Both the position numbers and the translations under genes were made by a program. Under the pieces are notes generated by a model. It made no database searches, was not told the DNA's origin, and worked only from the letters and a program-made list of their open reading frames with translations. A stretch of 64,000 bases of DNA, from contig NZ_LT907842.1 in assembly GCF_900215245.1 (NCBI RefSeq), forward strand, positions 2,604,001 to 2,668,000. The letters run 5' to 3'. Position 1 is the stretch's first letter, and each line of letters opens with the position of its first letter. Below are positions 1-12,900 of this stretch, one piece after another. This DNA comes from Pseudomonas fluorescens. GTDB taxonomy: Bacteria > Pseudomonadota > Gammaproteobacteria > Pseudomonadales > Pseudomonadaceae.

Positions 1-524
1 ATGCACAGCTCGGCGGTGGCGCGGATCATTGCCAGTTGGCGCAGCGGATCATTCTGCGGCTCATGCACCGCGGTGGCCAGCCATTGCGGGCACTGTGGGT
101 CGGTGCGCTGCGGGGTGAAGTCGGCCAGTTGCTGCAGCAGGCGTTTTTGCAGTTGGTCCAGTTGCGGGCGAATTTGCTTGACCAGGTCTGGGCGCGGGTC
201 GTCGGGCGCGTTGCCCTGGAACTGCCAGTCGGACAGATGGGTGTATTGCACCAGCTTATTGGCTTCAATCTGTGCCGAGAAAAATTGCTCGGCGGCGGCG
301 GGGTCGAGTTTGTAAGTGGGCGCCTGGGCGACCACGCTGGCGATCACTTCCTGTTCGCGCTTCTTGTCCTCTACGGGCTTGTGGCTGTCCCATTTGCTCA
401 GGGCTACCTGGTCGGCAATCTCCAGGCGTTCGGCGATGCTGTTGAGCAGAGGCTCCAGGGTGGGCGGCGCGGCGCTGGCTGTGGCGCAGGCGAACAACAG
501 GGCGAATGCAAGTTTATGTTTCAA
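1..524 (-). CDS. aroQ: Periplasmic chorismate mutase, gamma subclass (3' end outside window)
   Basis: Converts chorismate to prephenate; gamma-subclass AroQ enzymes are exported to the periplasm. The start is read as TTG at 524, because AAGGAG lies 7 nt upstream and the next residues (KHKLAFALLFACATASA, then AAPP) form a signal peptide. The mature part begins LLNSIAERLEIADQVALSKW and continues with K and RE residues in the spacing of AroQ helix 1. A C-terminal CPQW motif and a final Cys fit the disulfide of secreted members. About 174 codons are visible, so little is missing. The ribosome-binding site directly abuts a REPIN, so any promoter lies beyond position 625. The family is fairly sure; the physiological role of periplasmic chorismate mutase is uncertain. 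Confidence 0.8.
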   Translation of the reverse strand, partial: MKHKLAFALLFACATASAAPPTLEPLLNSIAERLEIADQVALSKWDSHKPVEDKKREQEVIASVVAQAPTYKLDPAAAEQFFSAQIEANKLVQYTHLSDWQFQGNAPDDPRPDLVKQIRPQLDQLQKRLLQQLADFTPQRTDPQCPQWLATAVHEPQNDPLRQLAMIRATAELC

Positions 525-537
525 CGTAGATCTCCTT

Positions 538-625
538 GTGGGAGCGGGCTTGCTCGCGAAGGCGGTGTGTCAGTCACCCGATGCATTAACTGATACACCG
601 CCTTCGCGAGCAAGCCCGCTCCCAC
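538..625. repeat. REPIN (paired REP, GTGGGAG outward)
   Basis: GTGGGAGCGGGCTTGCTCGC starts the left arm, and its inverted copy ends at 625. A variable loop lies between the arms. It is the Pseudomonas REP doublet class found repeatedly in this window. It abuts the ribosome-binding site of the chorismate mutase gene. Confidence 0.93.
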
Positions 626-751
626 ATTTTGATTGGGTTTGCAGATTTCTGGCAGTGTCAGCCAGAGGCTACCTTAGCTTGCGTGCTTGCCTACAGGTGC
701 GCCAGAATCCGCCGGCTTGTACGGCTGGCTTGTCGTCTCTAAGGTTGCTCG

Positions 752-973
752 GTCGCTGCTCATCAGCGACCAGGTTTAGTAGCCTGGATTCGAATTGTAG
801 GTCGTGCATCTCCATCAATCAGGTTTCCCAAATCTGTGCTTGATGGTGGCTGTGCGCAGGGCATCCTCGGATGCGCCGGGCTTCTACATTCACCGGTCTA
901 CTAACCTGCGCACAGCCGCCACCCTTTCGTTTAGTAGCGAAGCGAAGGCGGCCTCATTAGAGGAATGTAGAAA
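752..973 (+). ncRNA. Structured 5' leader of the DUF6124 gene (candidate cis-regulatory RNA)
   Basis: Several strong dyads lie in the gene-free region before the small gene. GTCGCTG (752-758) pairs with CAGCGAC (764-770). CCATCAA (812-818) pairs with TTGATGG (840-846). GGCTGTGCGCAGG (848-860) pairs perfectly with CCTGCGCACAGCC (905-917) and encloses a GCATCC/GGATGC hairpin at about 861-874. The decamer GTTTAGTAGC occurs twice, at 774-783 and 929-938. No open reading frame with a good start occupies the region. The folding is seen; that it acts as an RNA regulator is inference. The stretch 626-751 shows no feature I can support. Confidence 0.45.
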
Positions 974-1213
974 ATGTTCAAACCAACCCCAAATCCGCCT
1001 CCGAGCGTCTTCACCATCGACTCTGGCAGCGACGACGAATCCCTGCTGGTCAACAGCTTCGAAGCCTTTACCTCAGTCAGCACCTTGTTGCTTGATTTGT
1101 CCGAGGCGCTGGAAGGCAAACACCGCGATACCGTCCTGGCGATTCATCAGCTCAGTGCTCTCGGCACCTTGATGGTTGGCAAACTGCTCGACCGCCACGC
1201 CCCGGCTCGTTAA
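974..1213 (+). CDS. DUF6124 family small protein
   Basis: Small protein of 79 residues beginning MFKPTPNPPP, a start shared by many Pseudomonas-restricted proteins now called DUF6124 (formerly under DUF3077). The middle holds a polar segment (DSGSDDESLLVNSFEAFTSV). The C-terminal half is an amphipathic helical region (LLLDLSEALEGKHRDTVLAIHQLSALGTLMVGKLLD). There is no signal peptide or membrane segment. AGAGGA lies about 10 nt before the ATG. The gene follows a long structured leader and ends at a terminator it shares with glnA. Its function is unknown, and I infer none. Confidence 0.8.
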   Translation: MFKPTPNPPPSVFTIDSGSDDESLLVNSFEAFTSVSTLLLDLSEALEGKHRDTVLAIHQLSALGTLMVGKLLDRHAPAR

Positions 1214-1224
1214 ACGCCAGGCAA

Positions 1225-1252
1225 AAAAAGACCTCCCGAAGGAGGTCTTTTC
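1225..1252. terminator. Bidirectional intrinsic terminator (DUF6124 gene / glnA)
   Basis: The stem AAAGACCTCC / GGAGGTCTTT has a CGAA tetraloop. It is flanked by an A-run on the left and a T-rich tract on the right, so it can end transcription of both convergent genes. Confidence 0.9.
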
Positions 1253-1281
1253 GTTACGCCACGTTAAGCAGCGCTACCGGA

Positions 1282-2688
1282 TCAGCAGCTGTAGTACAGC
1301 TCGTATTCCAGTGGGTGTACGAAGGTGCGTACTTTGATTTCCTCTTCGCTTTTCAGCTCGATGTAGGCATCGATGAAGTCGTCGCTGAATACGCCGCCTT
1401 TGGTCAGGAACGCACGGCCCTTGTCCAGCTCTTCCAGGGCTTCTTTCAGGCTGCCGCACACTTGTGGGATCTCTTTGGCCTCTTCAGGCGGCAGGTCGTA
1501 CAAGTTTTTGTCGGCGGCGTCGCCAGGGTGGATCTTGTTCTGGATACCGTCCAGGCCAGCCATGACCAGGGCAGCGAAGGCCAGGTATGGGTTGGCTGCC
1601 GGGTCCGGGAAGCGTGCTTCGATACGGCGAGCGCGTGGGCTGGACACGTAAGGAATACGGATCGAAGCGGAACGGTTACGCGCCGAGTAGGCCAGCATTA
1701 CCGGTGCTTCGAAACCTGGCACCAGACGCTTGTAGGAGTTGGTCGACGGGTTGGTGAAGCCGTTCAGGGCCTTACCGTGCTTGATGATACCGCCGATGAA
1801 GTACAGGGCAGTGTCGGACAGGCCGGCATAACCTTCGCCAGCGAAGGTGTTTTTGCCTTCTTTAGCGATGGACAGGTGAACGTGCATACCCGAACCGTTA
1901 TCGCCGTACAGTGGCTTAGGCATGAAGGTAGCGGTACGGCCGTAGGCATCAGCCACGTTGTGTACGCAGTACTTCAGGGTCTGAACTTCGTCAGCCTTGG
2001 CCACCAGGGTGTTGAACTTCACACCGATTTCGTTCTGGCCGGCAGTCGCCACTTCGTGGTGGTGAACTTCGATGACCAGGCCCATTTCTTCCATGGCGTT
2101 GCACATGGAGGTACGGATTTCGTGGTCGTGGTCGAACGGCGGAACTGGGAAGTAGCCACCTTTGATACCTGGACGGTGGCCTTTGTTGCCGCCTTCGATG
2201 TCCTGGTCGGACATCCACGAACCTTGTTCGGAGAAGATTTTGAACATGGAGCCGGAGATGTCGGACTTGAACTTGACCGAATCAAAGATGAAGAATTCTG
2301 GCTCCGGGCCTACGAATACGGTGTCGCCGATACCGGTCGACTTCAGGTATTCCTCGGCGCGCTTGGCGATCGCACGTGGGTCGCGGTCGTAGCCTTGCAT
2401 GGTCGAAGGCTCGATCACGTCGCAGACGATGATCAGGGTTGGGTCTTCGGTGAACGGGTCGAGAACGGCAGTGCTGTCGTCCGGCATCAGGATCATGTCG
2501 GAAGCTTCGATGCCTTTCCAGCCGGCAATGGAGGAACCGTCGAACATTTTGCCTTCTTCGAAGAAAGCATCATCCAGCGCGTCGCGAGCCGGCATGGTCA
2601 CGTGGTGCTGAGTACCTTTAGTGTCCGTGAAGCGCAGATCAATCCATTTAACGTCATGATCTTTGATGAGTTGAACCGACTTCGACAT
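1282..2688 (-). CDS. glnA: Glutamine synthetase type I
   Basis: Cytoplasmic dodecameric enzyme that makes glutamine from glutamate, ammonia and ATP. It has 468 residues, the normal length for GSI-beta. Visible signatures are [17 protein letters not shown] near the N-terminus, GSGMHVHLS, and the adenylylation loop NLYDLPPEE, whose tyrosine counts to residue 397, the site modified by GlnE in enterobacteria. GGAGGA precedes the ATG. Upstream on the same strand lie a -24/-12 type promoter and a possible NtrC site, as expected for nitrogen control. It is divergent from thiI and convergent with the DUF6124 gene. Confidence 0.98.
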   Translation of the reverse strand: MSKSVQLIKDHDVKWIDLRFTDTKGTQHHVTMPARDALDDAFFEEGKMFDGSSIAGWKGIEASDMILMPDDSTAVLDPFTEDPTLIIVCDVIEPSTMQGYDRDPRAIAKRAEEYLKSTGIGDTVFVGPEPEFFIFDSVKFKSDISGSMFKIFSEQGSWMSDQDIEGGNKGHRPGIKGGYFPVPPFDHDHEIRTSMCNAMEEMGLVIEVHHHEVATAGQNEIGVKFNTLVAKADEVQTLKYCVHNVADAYGRTATFMPKPLYGDNGSGMHVHLSIAKEGKNTFAGEGYAGLSDTALYFIGGIIKHGKALNGFTNPSTNSYKRLVPGFEAPVMLAYSARNRSASIRIPYVSSPRARRIEARFPDPAANPYLAFAALVMAGLDGIQNKIHPGDAADKNLYDLPPEEAKEIPQVCGSLKEALEELDKGRAFLTKGGVFSDDFIDAYIELKSEEEIKVRTFVHPLEYELYYSC

Positions 2689-2789
2689 GGTGTCCTCCGG
2701 GTGGCTTCGGGCTGGATAGTGGAGTTAGCCCTTAGAATGTGGGTGATGCCGGCGCGAATACTCGACCAAGGCAACCTGCCTCACAAGAG

Positions 2790-2805
2790 AGCAAATTGCA
2801 TGCCA
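2790..2805 (-). promoter_or_regulatory. Sigma-54 (-24/-12) promoter of glnA
   Basis: On the minus strand the sequence TGGCATGCAATTTGCT matches the consensus TGGCACN5TTGCW at every defined base except one (C to T). It lies about 100 nt before the glnA start. NtrC/sigma-54 control of glnA is well known in gamma-proteobacteria. Confidence 0.75.
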
Positions 2806-2908
2806 GTGCGCCAACATGGCCTTTTTGCCTCAAAATGGCCCCTATAACGGTGCAATCCGCCGAAACGGAATAAATCACGCACTGCAATGTAGCGTTAATT
2901 GACGTAAA

Positions 2909-2925
2909 TGACCCGTTTTGGTGCG
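2909..2925. promoter_or_regulatory. Possible NtrC-binding site upstream of glnA
   Basis: TGACCCGTTTTGGTGCG resembles the NtrC operator TGCACTATTTTGGTGCA, with the right half nearly perfect. It lies about 105 bp upstream of the glnA sigma-54 promoter, a normal distance for an enhancer. This rests on sequence similarity only. Confidence 0.45.
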
Positions 2926-2951
2926 CGTCGTGTGTAATGCATATTAACTGG

Positions 2952-2979
2952 TTAAACCTTGAGCGATTTCCGCTATAAT
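2952..2979 (+). promoter_or_regulatory. Sigma-70 promoter candidate for thiI
   Basis: A perfect TATAAT lies at 2974-2979, with a weak -35-like TTAAAC 16 nt upstream. The thiI start is about 43 nt downstream. Confidence 0.55.
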
Positions 2980-3021
2980 CCGCGCCCCCCTTTTTCAGCA
3001 GGCCCGGCGCGCGCTGTTTCC

Positions 3022-4476
3022 ATGAAATTAATCGTTAAAGTGTTCCCCGAGATCACCATCAAAAGCCGACCGGTACGGATGCGTTTCATCCGTCAATTGG
3101 CCAAGAACATCCGTGCCGTGCTCCGTGACCTGGACCCGGCTGTGGTGGTGAATGGCGTGTGGGACAACCTCGAGCTGGAAACCCGTATCACCGATGCCAA
3201 AGCCTTGAAGGACATGACCGAGCGCCTGAGCTGCATGCCGGGCATCGCGCATTTCCTGCAGGTGGATGAGTACCCGCTGGGCGACTTCGACGACATCACC
3301 GAGAAGTGCAAACTGCACTTTGGCAATGAGCTTGAAGGCAAGATTTTTTCGGTGCGCTGCAAGCGCGCCGGCAAGCACACCTTCAGCTCCATGGACGTCG
3401 AGAAATACGTCGGCAGCAAGCTGCGTCGCGAGTGCGGCGCCGCCGGAATTTCCCTGAAAGCGCCGCAAATTGAAGTGCGCATGGAAATTCGCGACCAACG
3501 GTTGTTTGTGATTCACAGCCAGCACAACAGCATCGGCGGCTACCCGCTGGGTGCCCTGGAACAGACCCTGGTGCTGATGTCCGGCGGTTTCGATTCCACG
3601 GTGGCGGCCTACCAGATCATGCGCCGCGGCCTGATGAGCCACTTCTGCTTCTTTAATCTGGGCGGGCGTGCACATGAATTGGGCGTGATGGAAGTCGCGC
3701 ACTTTATCTGGAAGAAGTACGGCAGCTCCCAACGCGTGCTATTTGTAAGCGTGCCGTTCGAGGAAGTGCTGGGTGAAATTCTCGGCAAAGTCGATAACAG
3801 TCATATGGGCGTAGTATTGAAGCGTATGATGTTGCGCGCTGCGTCCCGAATCGCCGATCAGTTGCAGATCGACGCGTTGGTGACCGGTGAAGCGATCTCC
3901 CAGGTCTCCAGCCAGACGCTGCCGAACCTGTCGCTGATCGACTGCGTGACCGAGAAGCTGGTGCTGCGCCCGCTGATCGCCAGTCACAAGCAGGATATCA
4001 TCGACCTAGCCGAAGAAATCGGCACGGCGGATTTCGCCAAGCACATGCCTGAATATTGCGGGGTCATTTCGGTGAACCCCAAGACCCACGCCAAGCGCAA
4101 CCGCGTGGAGTACGAAGAACAACAGTTCGACATGGCGATTCTGGAGCGTGCGCTCAAGAACGCTAAAATGGTGCCGATCGATCGCGTAATCGACGAATTG
4201 GGCCAAGACGTGCAAATCGAAGAAGTCAGTGAAGCCCTGGCCGGCCAGATTGTCGTCGACATCCGTCACCCGGATGCCGCCGAAGATGAGCCGCTGGAAA
4301 TCGCTGGCGTCGACGTGCAAACGCTGCCGTTCTACGCATTGAACGCGCGTTTCAAGGAACTGGATAACAGCCGTCAGTACCTGCTGTATTGCGACAAAGG
4401 CGTGATGAGTCGCCTGCATGCCCACCATTTGCTCAGTGAGGGGCATGCCAATGTGCGCGTTTATCGACCGAGCTAA
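3022..4476 (+). CDS. thiI: tRNA 4-thiouridine synthase / thiamine thiazole sulfurtransferase
   Basis: ThiI adenylates U8 of tRNA and transfers sulfur to it; it also supplies sulfur for the thiazole of thiamine. At 484 residues it is the long form with a C-terminal rhodanese domain. Seen in order: a THUMP-containing N-terminal region, the PP-loop SGGFDST, the conserved MPEYCGVIS cysteine, and the rhodanese active site [12 protein letters not shown] with Cys at about residue 457. The start is placed at [17 protein letters not shown]. An in-frame GTG-type extension from 2959 overlaps the TATAAT promoter and is rejected. There is no strong Shine-Dalgarno before the ATG. The 139-bp gap to typA shows no other gene. 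Confidence 0.95.
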   Translation: MKLIVKVFPEITIKSRPVRMRFIRQLAKNIRAVLRDLDPAVVVNGVWDNLELETRITDAKALKDMTERLSCMPGIAHFLQVDEYPLGDFDDITEKCKLHFGNELEGKIFSVRCKRAGKHTFSSMDVEKYVGSKLRRECGAAGISLKAPQIEVRMEIRDQRLFVIHSQHNSIGGYPLGALEQTLVLMSGGFDSTVAAYQIMRRGLMSHFCFFNLGGRAHELGVMEVAHFIWKKYGSSQRVLFVSVPFEEVLGEILGKVDNSHMGVVLKRMMLRAASRIADQLQIDALVTGEAISQVSSQTLPNLSLIDCVTEKLVLRPLIASHKQDIIDLAEEIGTADFAKHMPEYCGVISVNPKTHAKRNRVEYEEQQFDMAILERALKNAKMVPIDRVIDELGQDVQIEEVSEALAGQIVVDIRHPDAAEDEPLEIAGVDVQTLPFYALNARFKELDNSRQYLLYCDKGVMSRLHAHHLLSEGHANVRVYRPS

Positions 4477-4615
4477 GAGCCCGGGGCTGTTTGCCTGTGG
4501 CCTGCGTCACCGGCCCCCCGACTCTGCCGTCAAGCTGTAACGGCAAGGCCTGACTCTACTGTTAATCGCTGCCACGACCTGTCAGCACACCGAATCCTCT
4601 GATCGAGATACACAA

Positions 4616-6436
4616 GTGATCGAAAATCTACGTAACATCGCCATCATTGCTCACGTTGACCATGGTAAAACCACCCTGGTAGACAAACTCTTGCGTCAAT
4701 CCGGCACCCTGGAGCGCAACGAGCTCAACGACGAGCGCGTGATGGACTCCAACGACCAGGAAAAAGAGCGCGGTATTACCATCCTGGCTAAAAACACCGC
4801 TATCAACTGGAACGGCTACCACATCAACATCGTGGATACCCCGGGCCACGCCGACTTCGGCGGCGAAGTAGAACGCGTAATGTCGATGGTTGACTCCGTT
4901 CTGCTGCTGGTTGACGCTCAAGACGGCCCTATGCCGCAAACCCGTTTCGTGACCAAGAAGGCTTTCGAAGCCGGCCTGCGTCCGATCGTGTGCATCAACA
5001 AGGTTGACCGTCCAGGCGCACGTCCGGACTGGGTTCTGGACCAGATTTTCGACCTGTTCGACAACCTGGGTGCTACCGAAGAGCAACTTGATTTCCAAGT
5101 GATCTACGCGTCTGCCCTGAACGGTATTGCCGGTCTGGAACACACCGCCATGGCGGAAGACATGACCCCGCTGTACCAAGCAATCGTTGACCACGTTCCA
5201 CCGCCGAAGGTTGACCGTGAAGGCGCGTTCCAGATGCAAATCTCCGCACTGGACTACAACAGCTTCCTGGGTGTTATCGGCGTTGGCCGTATCGCTCGTG
5301 GTAGCGTCAAGCCGAACACCCCGGTTGTGGCTATCGGTGCTGATGGCAAGAAGCGTAACGGTCGTATCCTGAAGCTGATGGGTCACCACGGTCTGCACCG
5401 TATTGACGTTGAAGAAGCTTTCGCCGGCGATATCGTTTGCGTCAGCGGCATGGACTCGCTGTTCATCTCCGACACCCTGTGCCAGCCGGACACTGTCGAG
5501 GCGATGAAGCCTCTGACCGTTGACGAGCCAACCGTTTCCATGACCTTCCAGGTAAACGACTCGCCTTTCTGCGGTAAAGAAGGCAAGTTCGTGACTTCCC
5601 GTAACATCAAGGAACGTCTGGACAAAGAGCTGCTGTACAACGTTGCACTGCGCGTTGAAGAAGGCGACTCGGCTGACAAGTTCAAGGTTTCCGGCCGTGG
5701 TGAGCTGCACCTCTCGGTACTGATCGAAACCATGCGTCGCGAAGGCTTCGAAATGGGCGTTGGTCGTCCAGAAGTGATCATCCGTACTGTTGACGGCGTG
5801 AAGCAGGAACCGTTCGAAAACGTGACCATCGACACCCCGGAAGAATCCCAGGGCAAGGTCATGGAAGAGATGGGCCTGCGTAAAGGCGACCTGACCAACA
5901 TGGTGCCGGATGGCAAAGGCCGTGTGCGTCTGGAATACAACATCCCTGCTCGTGGTCTGATCGGTTTCCGTAACCAGTTCCTGACCCTGACCAACGGTGC
6001 TGGCATCCTGACCTCGATCTTCGATCGCTACGACACCATGAAGTCCGGCGACATGTCCGGCCGTCAGAACGGTGTTCTGGTATCGGTAGAAACCGGTAAG
6101 GCACTGACCTACTCCCTGGAAACGCTGCAGGCGCGTGGCAAGCTGTTCGTTGAACACGGTCAAGAGATCTACAACGGTCAGATCGTTGGTCTGAACAGCC
6201 GTGACAACGACATGGGCGTCAACCCAACCAAAGGCAAGAAGCTCGACAACATGCGTGCTTCGGGTAAAGACGAAACCATCGCTCTGGTTCCACCTGTTCG
6301 CTTCACCCTGGAACAGGCTCTGGAATTCATCCAGGACGACGAGCTGTGCGAAGTGACACCTAAGTCGATCCGCCTGCGTAAGAAGATCCTGGACGAAGGC
6401 GAGCGTACCCGCGCTGCCAAGAAAGCCAAGAACTGA
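4616..6436 (+). CDS. typA: Ribosome-associated GTPase TypA/BipA
   Basis: Translational GTPase related to EF-G that binds 70S ribosomes and supports ribosome assembly and stress or cold adaptation. It has 606 residues, typical of the family. G1 is [10 protein letters not shown]2 lies in ERGITIL, G3 is [15 protein letters not shown] and G4 is [10 protein letters not shown]. The EF-G-like domains and the TypA-specific C-terminal domain ([15 protein letters not shown]) follow. The start is a GTG at 4616, because the protein begins [17 protein letters not shown] as in homologues and no upstream ATG fits. A strong terminator follows. Confidence 0.97.
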   Translation: MIENLRNIAIIAHVDHGKTTLVDKLLRQSGTLERNELNDERVMDSNDQEKERGITILAKNTAINWNGYHINIVDTPGHADFGGEVERVMSMVDSVLLLVDAQDGPMPQTRFVTKKAFEAGLRPIVCINKVDRPGARPDWVLDQIFDLFDNLGATEEQLDFQVIYASALNGIAGLEHTAMAEDMTPLYQAIVDHVPPPKVDREGAFQMQISALDYNSFLGVIGVGRIARGSVKPNTPVVAIGADGKKRNGRILKLMGHHGLHRIDVEEAFAGDIVCVSGMDSLFISDTLCQPDTVEAMKPLTVDEPTVSMTFQVNDSPFCGKEGKFVTSRNIKERLDKELLYNVALRVEEGDSADKFKVSGRGELHLSVLIETMRREGFEMGVGRPEVIIRTVDGVKQEPFENVTIDTPEESQGKVMEEMGLRKGDLTNMVPDGKGRVRLEYNIPARGLIGFRNQFLTLTNGAGILTSIFDRYDTMKSGDMSGRQNGVLVSVETGKALTYSLETLQARGKLFVEHGQEIYNGQIVGLNSRDNDMGVNPTKGKKLDNMRASGKDETIALVPPVRFTLEQALEFIQDDELCEVTPKSIRLRKKILDEGERTRAAKKAKN

Positions 6437-6454
6437 GTTAACTCAGGCTGAATG

Positions 6455-6493
6455 AAAAACGCCCCCGGTCGAAAGGCCGGGGGCGTTTTTTTA
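6455..6493 (+). terminator. Intrinsic terminator of typA
   Basis: GCCCCCGG and CCGGGGGC arms enclose TCGAAAGG and are followed by a run of seven T. It lies 19 nt after the typA stop. Confidence 0.93.
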
Positions 6494-6498
6494 TGCCT

Positions 6499-6611
6499 GA
6501 TCGTTCCCACGCTCTGCGTGGGAATGCCGCTTGGGACGCTCCGCGTCCCGCTTTTAAGGGCGGACGCAGAGCGTCCAGGGCTGCATTCCCACGCGGAGCG
6601 TGGGAACGATC
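6499..6611. repeat. Nested palindromic intergenic repeat
   Basis: The element opens with GATCGTTCCCACGC and closes with its exact inverse. Inside are further hairpins: CCCACGC/GCGTGGG on each side, GGGACGCTCCGCGTCCC, and GGACGC/GCGTCC. It shares no arm sequence with the REPINs elsewhere in the window. It fills the gap between the typA terminator and the end of the YkgJ gene. Confidence 0.85.
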
Positions 6612-6621
6612 ATCATGATCA

Positions 6622-7056
6622 TCAGAACTTGTCGAGAGTCCGGAAATTGGTCTCGCGCACCACTTCCTTCGGCTTGTACGCACAATACCCCGGGCGCGGG
6701 CCGATTTTCGGGTGGTTGCGGCAGGTATCCGGGCGCTTGTCATAAATAGTGCAGAAGCGCGTCTTACGATCCAGGTACAGGCAATCGTTGTTGCTCATGC
6801 GCTGCAGGGTAAAAATCTCCGATTTGGAGTTGTAGCGCTCGACGATGCCTTCTTTCTGCAAGCGCTTGGCGATGTTCTTCGGCGGGTCACCGCGCTCGAA
6901 CTCATCGACGATGCCAATGCGGATCAGGTCCTTGATCTTCACCTCAACCGGCAGCGTGCAGCAGCTGGACACACAGCCACCGCACATGTGGGCGGAATAT
7001 TTCTGCCAAGTCTCGAGACGGTCGAGTTCCGCGGCGGCGATCAGTTGAGGCTTCAT
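6622..7056 (-). CDS. YkgJ family cysteine cluster protein
   Basis: Protein of 144 residues with the family's cysteine pattern: CGGCVSSCC near residues 24-32, then CLYLDRKTRFC and DTCRNHP toward the C-terminus, and a last Cys in PGYCAYKP. Such CxxCxxxCC proteins are presumed to bind metal, probably Fe-S or zinc, but no defined function is known. The start is taken at MKPQLIAAAELDRLETW. A longer reading to 7194 has no homologous character and no better ribosome site. It is divergent from glgP across about 235 bp in which I see no clear element. Confidence 0.85.
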   Translation of the reverse strand: MKPQLIAAAELDRLETWQKYSAHMCGGCVSSCCTLPVEVKIKDLIRIGIVDEFERGDPPKNIAKRLQKEGIVERYNSKSEIFTLQRMSNNDCLYLDRKTRFCTIYDKRPDTCRNHPKIGPRPGYCAYKPKEVVRETNFRTLDKF

Positions 7057-7292
7057 CAGGGTTCCAAGGTGGGGCGCTATCTGGGCGCGCGATAATACCG
7101 GGATTGATGATTTTTTGAACAGTATTTTGCGGCTTTCAGCCAGAAGGCTGCTCAAACCCCGATCGGGCACGACCCCTGCATCATTTTCCCGCAAAGGTGA
7201 ATGAGTTAAAAAACTGCCGAACCAGCACGTTCACCGTCTGTCAGACCGACTAGGCTCTAGCAACTCCTTCAATCTCGCCCGAGGTCGCACCG

Positions 7293-9743
<2,451 letters not shown>

Positions 9744-9760
9744 ACACCGCAGTAAAAAGT

Positions 9761-9848
9761 GTGGGAGCGGGCTTGCTCGCGAATGCGGAGGGTCAGTTAA
9801 CAAATATGTCGACTGGCACCCCGCTTTCGCGAGCAAGCCCGCTCCCAC
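9761..9848. repeat. REPIN
   Basis: Left arm GTGGGAGCGGGCTTGCTCGC and an inverted right arm ending in CTCCCAC. It lies between glgP and the DUF2339 gene. Confidence 0.93.
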
Positions 9849-9913
9849 ATTAGCCCCGCGTCGATATACTAGGCCCCGGTTTGCCCGCCTCGGGCTGCTT
9901 AGGGATATCGACC

Positions 9914-12900
9914 ATGCAATGGATTTTCATGCTGATTGGCCTGGTGCTCGGCTGGACACTCGATGAGTCGTTCACCGATGCCGGCTTCGGTGCGCTCTTG
10001 GGCCTGGGTATTGGCCAGGCGATTCGCCTGTCGAAGTTGTCCGCCCAGGCAGACCAGCAAGCGCGTCAGTTAGAGACCACGCAGAAGGCATTGATAGCCC
10101 TCGGTGAGCGCCTGCGGCAACTGGAAGTGCCCGCGCCGACCAACAGCGTGATCGTCGAAGCCCCCCTCCCTGAACCTGCACCTGTCGTTGCAAAGCCCGA
10201 ACTTGTTTGGGAGTTGCCCGCCGAGCTGGCGCCTGTTGCCGTGGTGGCCGAGGCAAGCCAGCCACTGCCGGATGACGTCTGGGCCGCAGCGCCAACGCCG
10301 CAACCTGAAGCGCCGGCCATTCCCCGAGGCCCCAACCTGATCGAACGGGCCATCAGTGGCGCGCGCAATTGGCTGTTTGGCGGTAACACCGTGCTGCGCG
10401 TCGGCGTGGTGCTGCTCTTCCTCGGCCTGGCCTTCCTGCTGCGCTACGCCACCGAAGGCGTAGTGGTGCCGATCGAGCTGCGCTACGCCGGCGTTGCCGC
10501 CGCCGCCATCGGCCTGCTCGGGCTGGGCTGGTGGTTGCGGCTGCGTAACAGCAATTACGGCTTGATGCTGCAAGGCACCGGCATTGCCGTGTTGTACCTG
10601 ACCGTGTTCGCGGCGATGCGCCTGCACCCGTTGATCGATCCCGGCGCGGCACTCGGCCTGCTGGTGGCGGTCACGGTGTTCTCGGCGATCCTGGCGATCA
10701 CCCAGGATGCCCTCGGCCTGGCCTGCGCGGCGGCGTTGGGTGGTTTTGCCGCGCCGATCCTGACCTCTACCGGCGCCGGTAACCATGTGGCGCTGTTCAG
10801 CTACTTCGCGCTGCTCAACGCCGGCATCCTCGCCATCGCCTGGTTCAAGGCCTGGCGTTTGCTCAACCTGATCGGGTTTGTCGGTACCTTCGGCATTGGT
10901 TTCGCCTGGGGCATGCGCGCTTACACGCCGGACCTGCTGTGGAGCACCGAGCCGTTCCTGATCCTGTTTTTCCTGATGTACCTGGCCATCGGGCTGCTGT
11001 TTGCGCGGCGCAAACTGCTGGCGCTGGGCGACGCCCCTGAAGGCCGTGACGCACTGCTGCGCTGGTCGGCGGGCAAGGGCGATTATGTCGACGGCAGCAT
11101 GCTGTTCGGTCCGCCGCTGGTGGGCTTCGGCTTGCAGTTCGCGCTGGTGCAGCACCTGGAGTTTGCAGCGGCGTTCAGTGCGTTGGGCTTGGGGCTTATC
11201 TACATGGGCCTGGCCCGGTTGTTGAGGGGTGGGCGCGCCTTGTTGCTGGCGGAAACCTGCCTGGCGCTGGGTGTGATCTTTGCCAGCCTGGTGATTCCAC
11301 TGGGCCTCGATGCACGCTGGACGGCTGCCGCGTGGGCGGTGGAGGGCGCCGGGATCTTCTGGCTAGGCTTGCGTCAGCAGCGGCCTTTGGCGCGGGCCTT
11401 TGGCCTGTTGTTGCAACTGGGGTCGGCGCTGGCGTTCCTCAGCGAGCTGCGCGTGGGCGCACAGACCTTGCTCGACGCTGCGCCGTTGGGTGCGCTGCTA
11501 CTGGGCGCGGCATTGCTGTTCAGCTTCGCTCAGTTGCGCAAGGCGCCGACTGAACAGGCAGCCGATTGGGAGCGCAAAGGCTTGCCGGTATTGGCGAGCC
11601 TGGGCCTGAGCTTTTTGTACCTGCTCGCGCCGTTGCTGTTACTGACCCAAGGCACGGCCATCAGTTGGGCAATCGCCGGTCTGGTCACTCTGTTTATCGG
11701 CCTGCGCATCGGCTCGCGTACCTTCCTGTTCAGCGCCTTCGCCGTGCAATTGCTTGGCGGGGCGTTGTTCCTGCTGCGCTTGCAAGGCGGCGACGGGGCG
11801 GCGGTCTTCAGTGCGGGTTGGTCCGGCTTGTTGACGGCCTCGCTGATCGGCCTGGCCTTGGTCGGCGGCATGCTGCTGGCGGCGCGCGATGACATGGTGC
11901 GCAGCGACGTGCGGTTACTGCGCGGCCTGTCCGTGGTGTTGCTCGCAGGTTTGGTGCTGATCAATCTTGCTGTGCTGTTCGTACTGCCTTGGGAAAGTGC
12001 CAGCGGCGTGTGGGCGGCGAGTGGCTTGTTGATCATCTGGCTGAGCCTGTACCTGCAACAGCGCGTCAGCTTCGTGTTTGGGCTGCTGCTGCAATTGGTC
12101 GGCGGCGGCTCGTTCCTGTTGGCGGCGCCGCAGTTGCTTGGGCCGCTGACCGGCGATGGCTTGCGCCCCTTGGCGCACAGCGGGTTCTGGACGCCGATGG
12201 TGCTGGGCCTGGCCGCGATGGTGGGCGCCTGGCGCTTGCAGCGTGAACCGCATGCGCCGGTGTTTGCTGTGTTGAAGCTGCAACGCCTGTCCGACCTGCT
12301 GCTGGTGTGGGGCGCGGCCTGGTGGACGCTGGCGCTGATCGGTGAAGTGTTGCGGTTTATCCCGCAGGAGCTGCAGGGGCCATTTTTGCTCAGCATCGCG
12401 GCGGTGAGCGTGGCGATCTGGGCAGTGCTGGCCGAACGTTTGCGCTGGGCATCGCTGGGCATTCTGTGCGCCTTGCTGATGCCGGCGGCGGGCGTGGTGT
12501 TGCTGGTGTCTGCCCATGACTACTACCACCCGGCGGCGCAGTACGGCTGGCTGGCTTGGTTGGCGGTGTTCGTTGTGCATTTCATCGCACTGCGCCGTTT
12601 GGCTGCGCGGGTGCCGGGCAACGTGTTGAGCATCGCTCACGTGCTCGGCTGCTGGATGTTGATCGGCGTGTTGGCGCTGGAGCTGCGTTACGGCCTGCTG
12701 TTGCTGTCGAGCGAGTACAACGCCTGGCGCTGGTTGGGTTGGGCGATTCTGCCGAGCCTTTATCTGGTGCTGGCGGCTGCGTCGCGCAGCTGGCCATGGC
12801 CAGTCTCGGCCTACCCGCGTGAATACCGCGTGCTGGCAGCACTGCCGCTGGCGGTATTGATGCTCGGCTGGTTCTGGCTGGCAACTATCTTCAGTGACGG

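Noticed and set aside
1315..2847. Open frame of 510 codons antisense to glnA
   Set aside because: Shadow frame; glnA on the other strand has all family motifs and the correct length.
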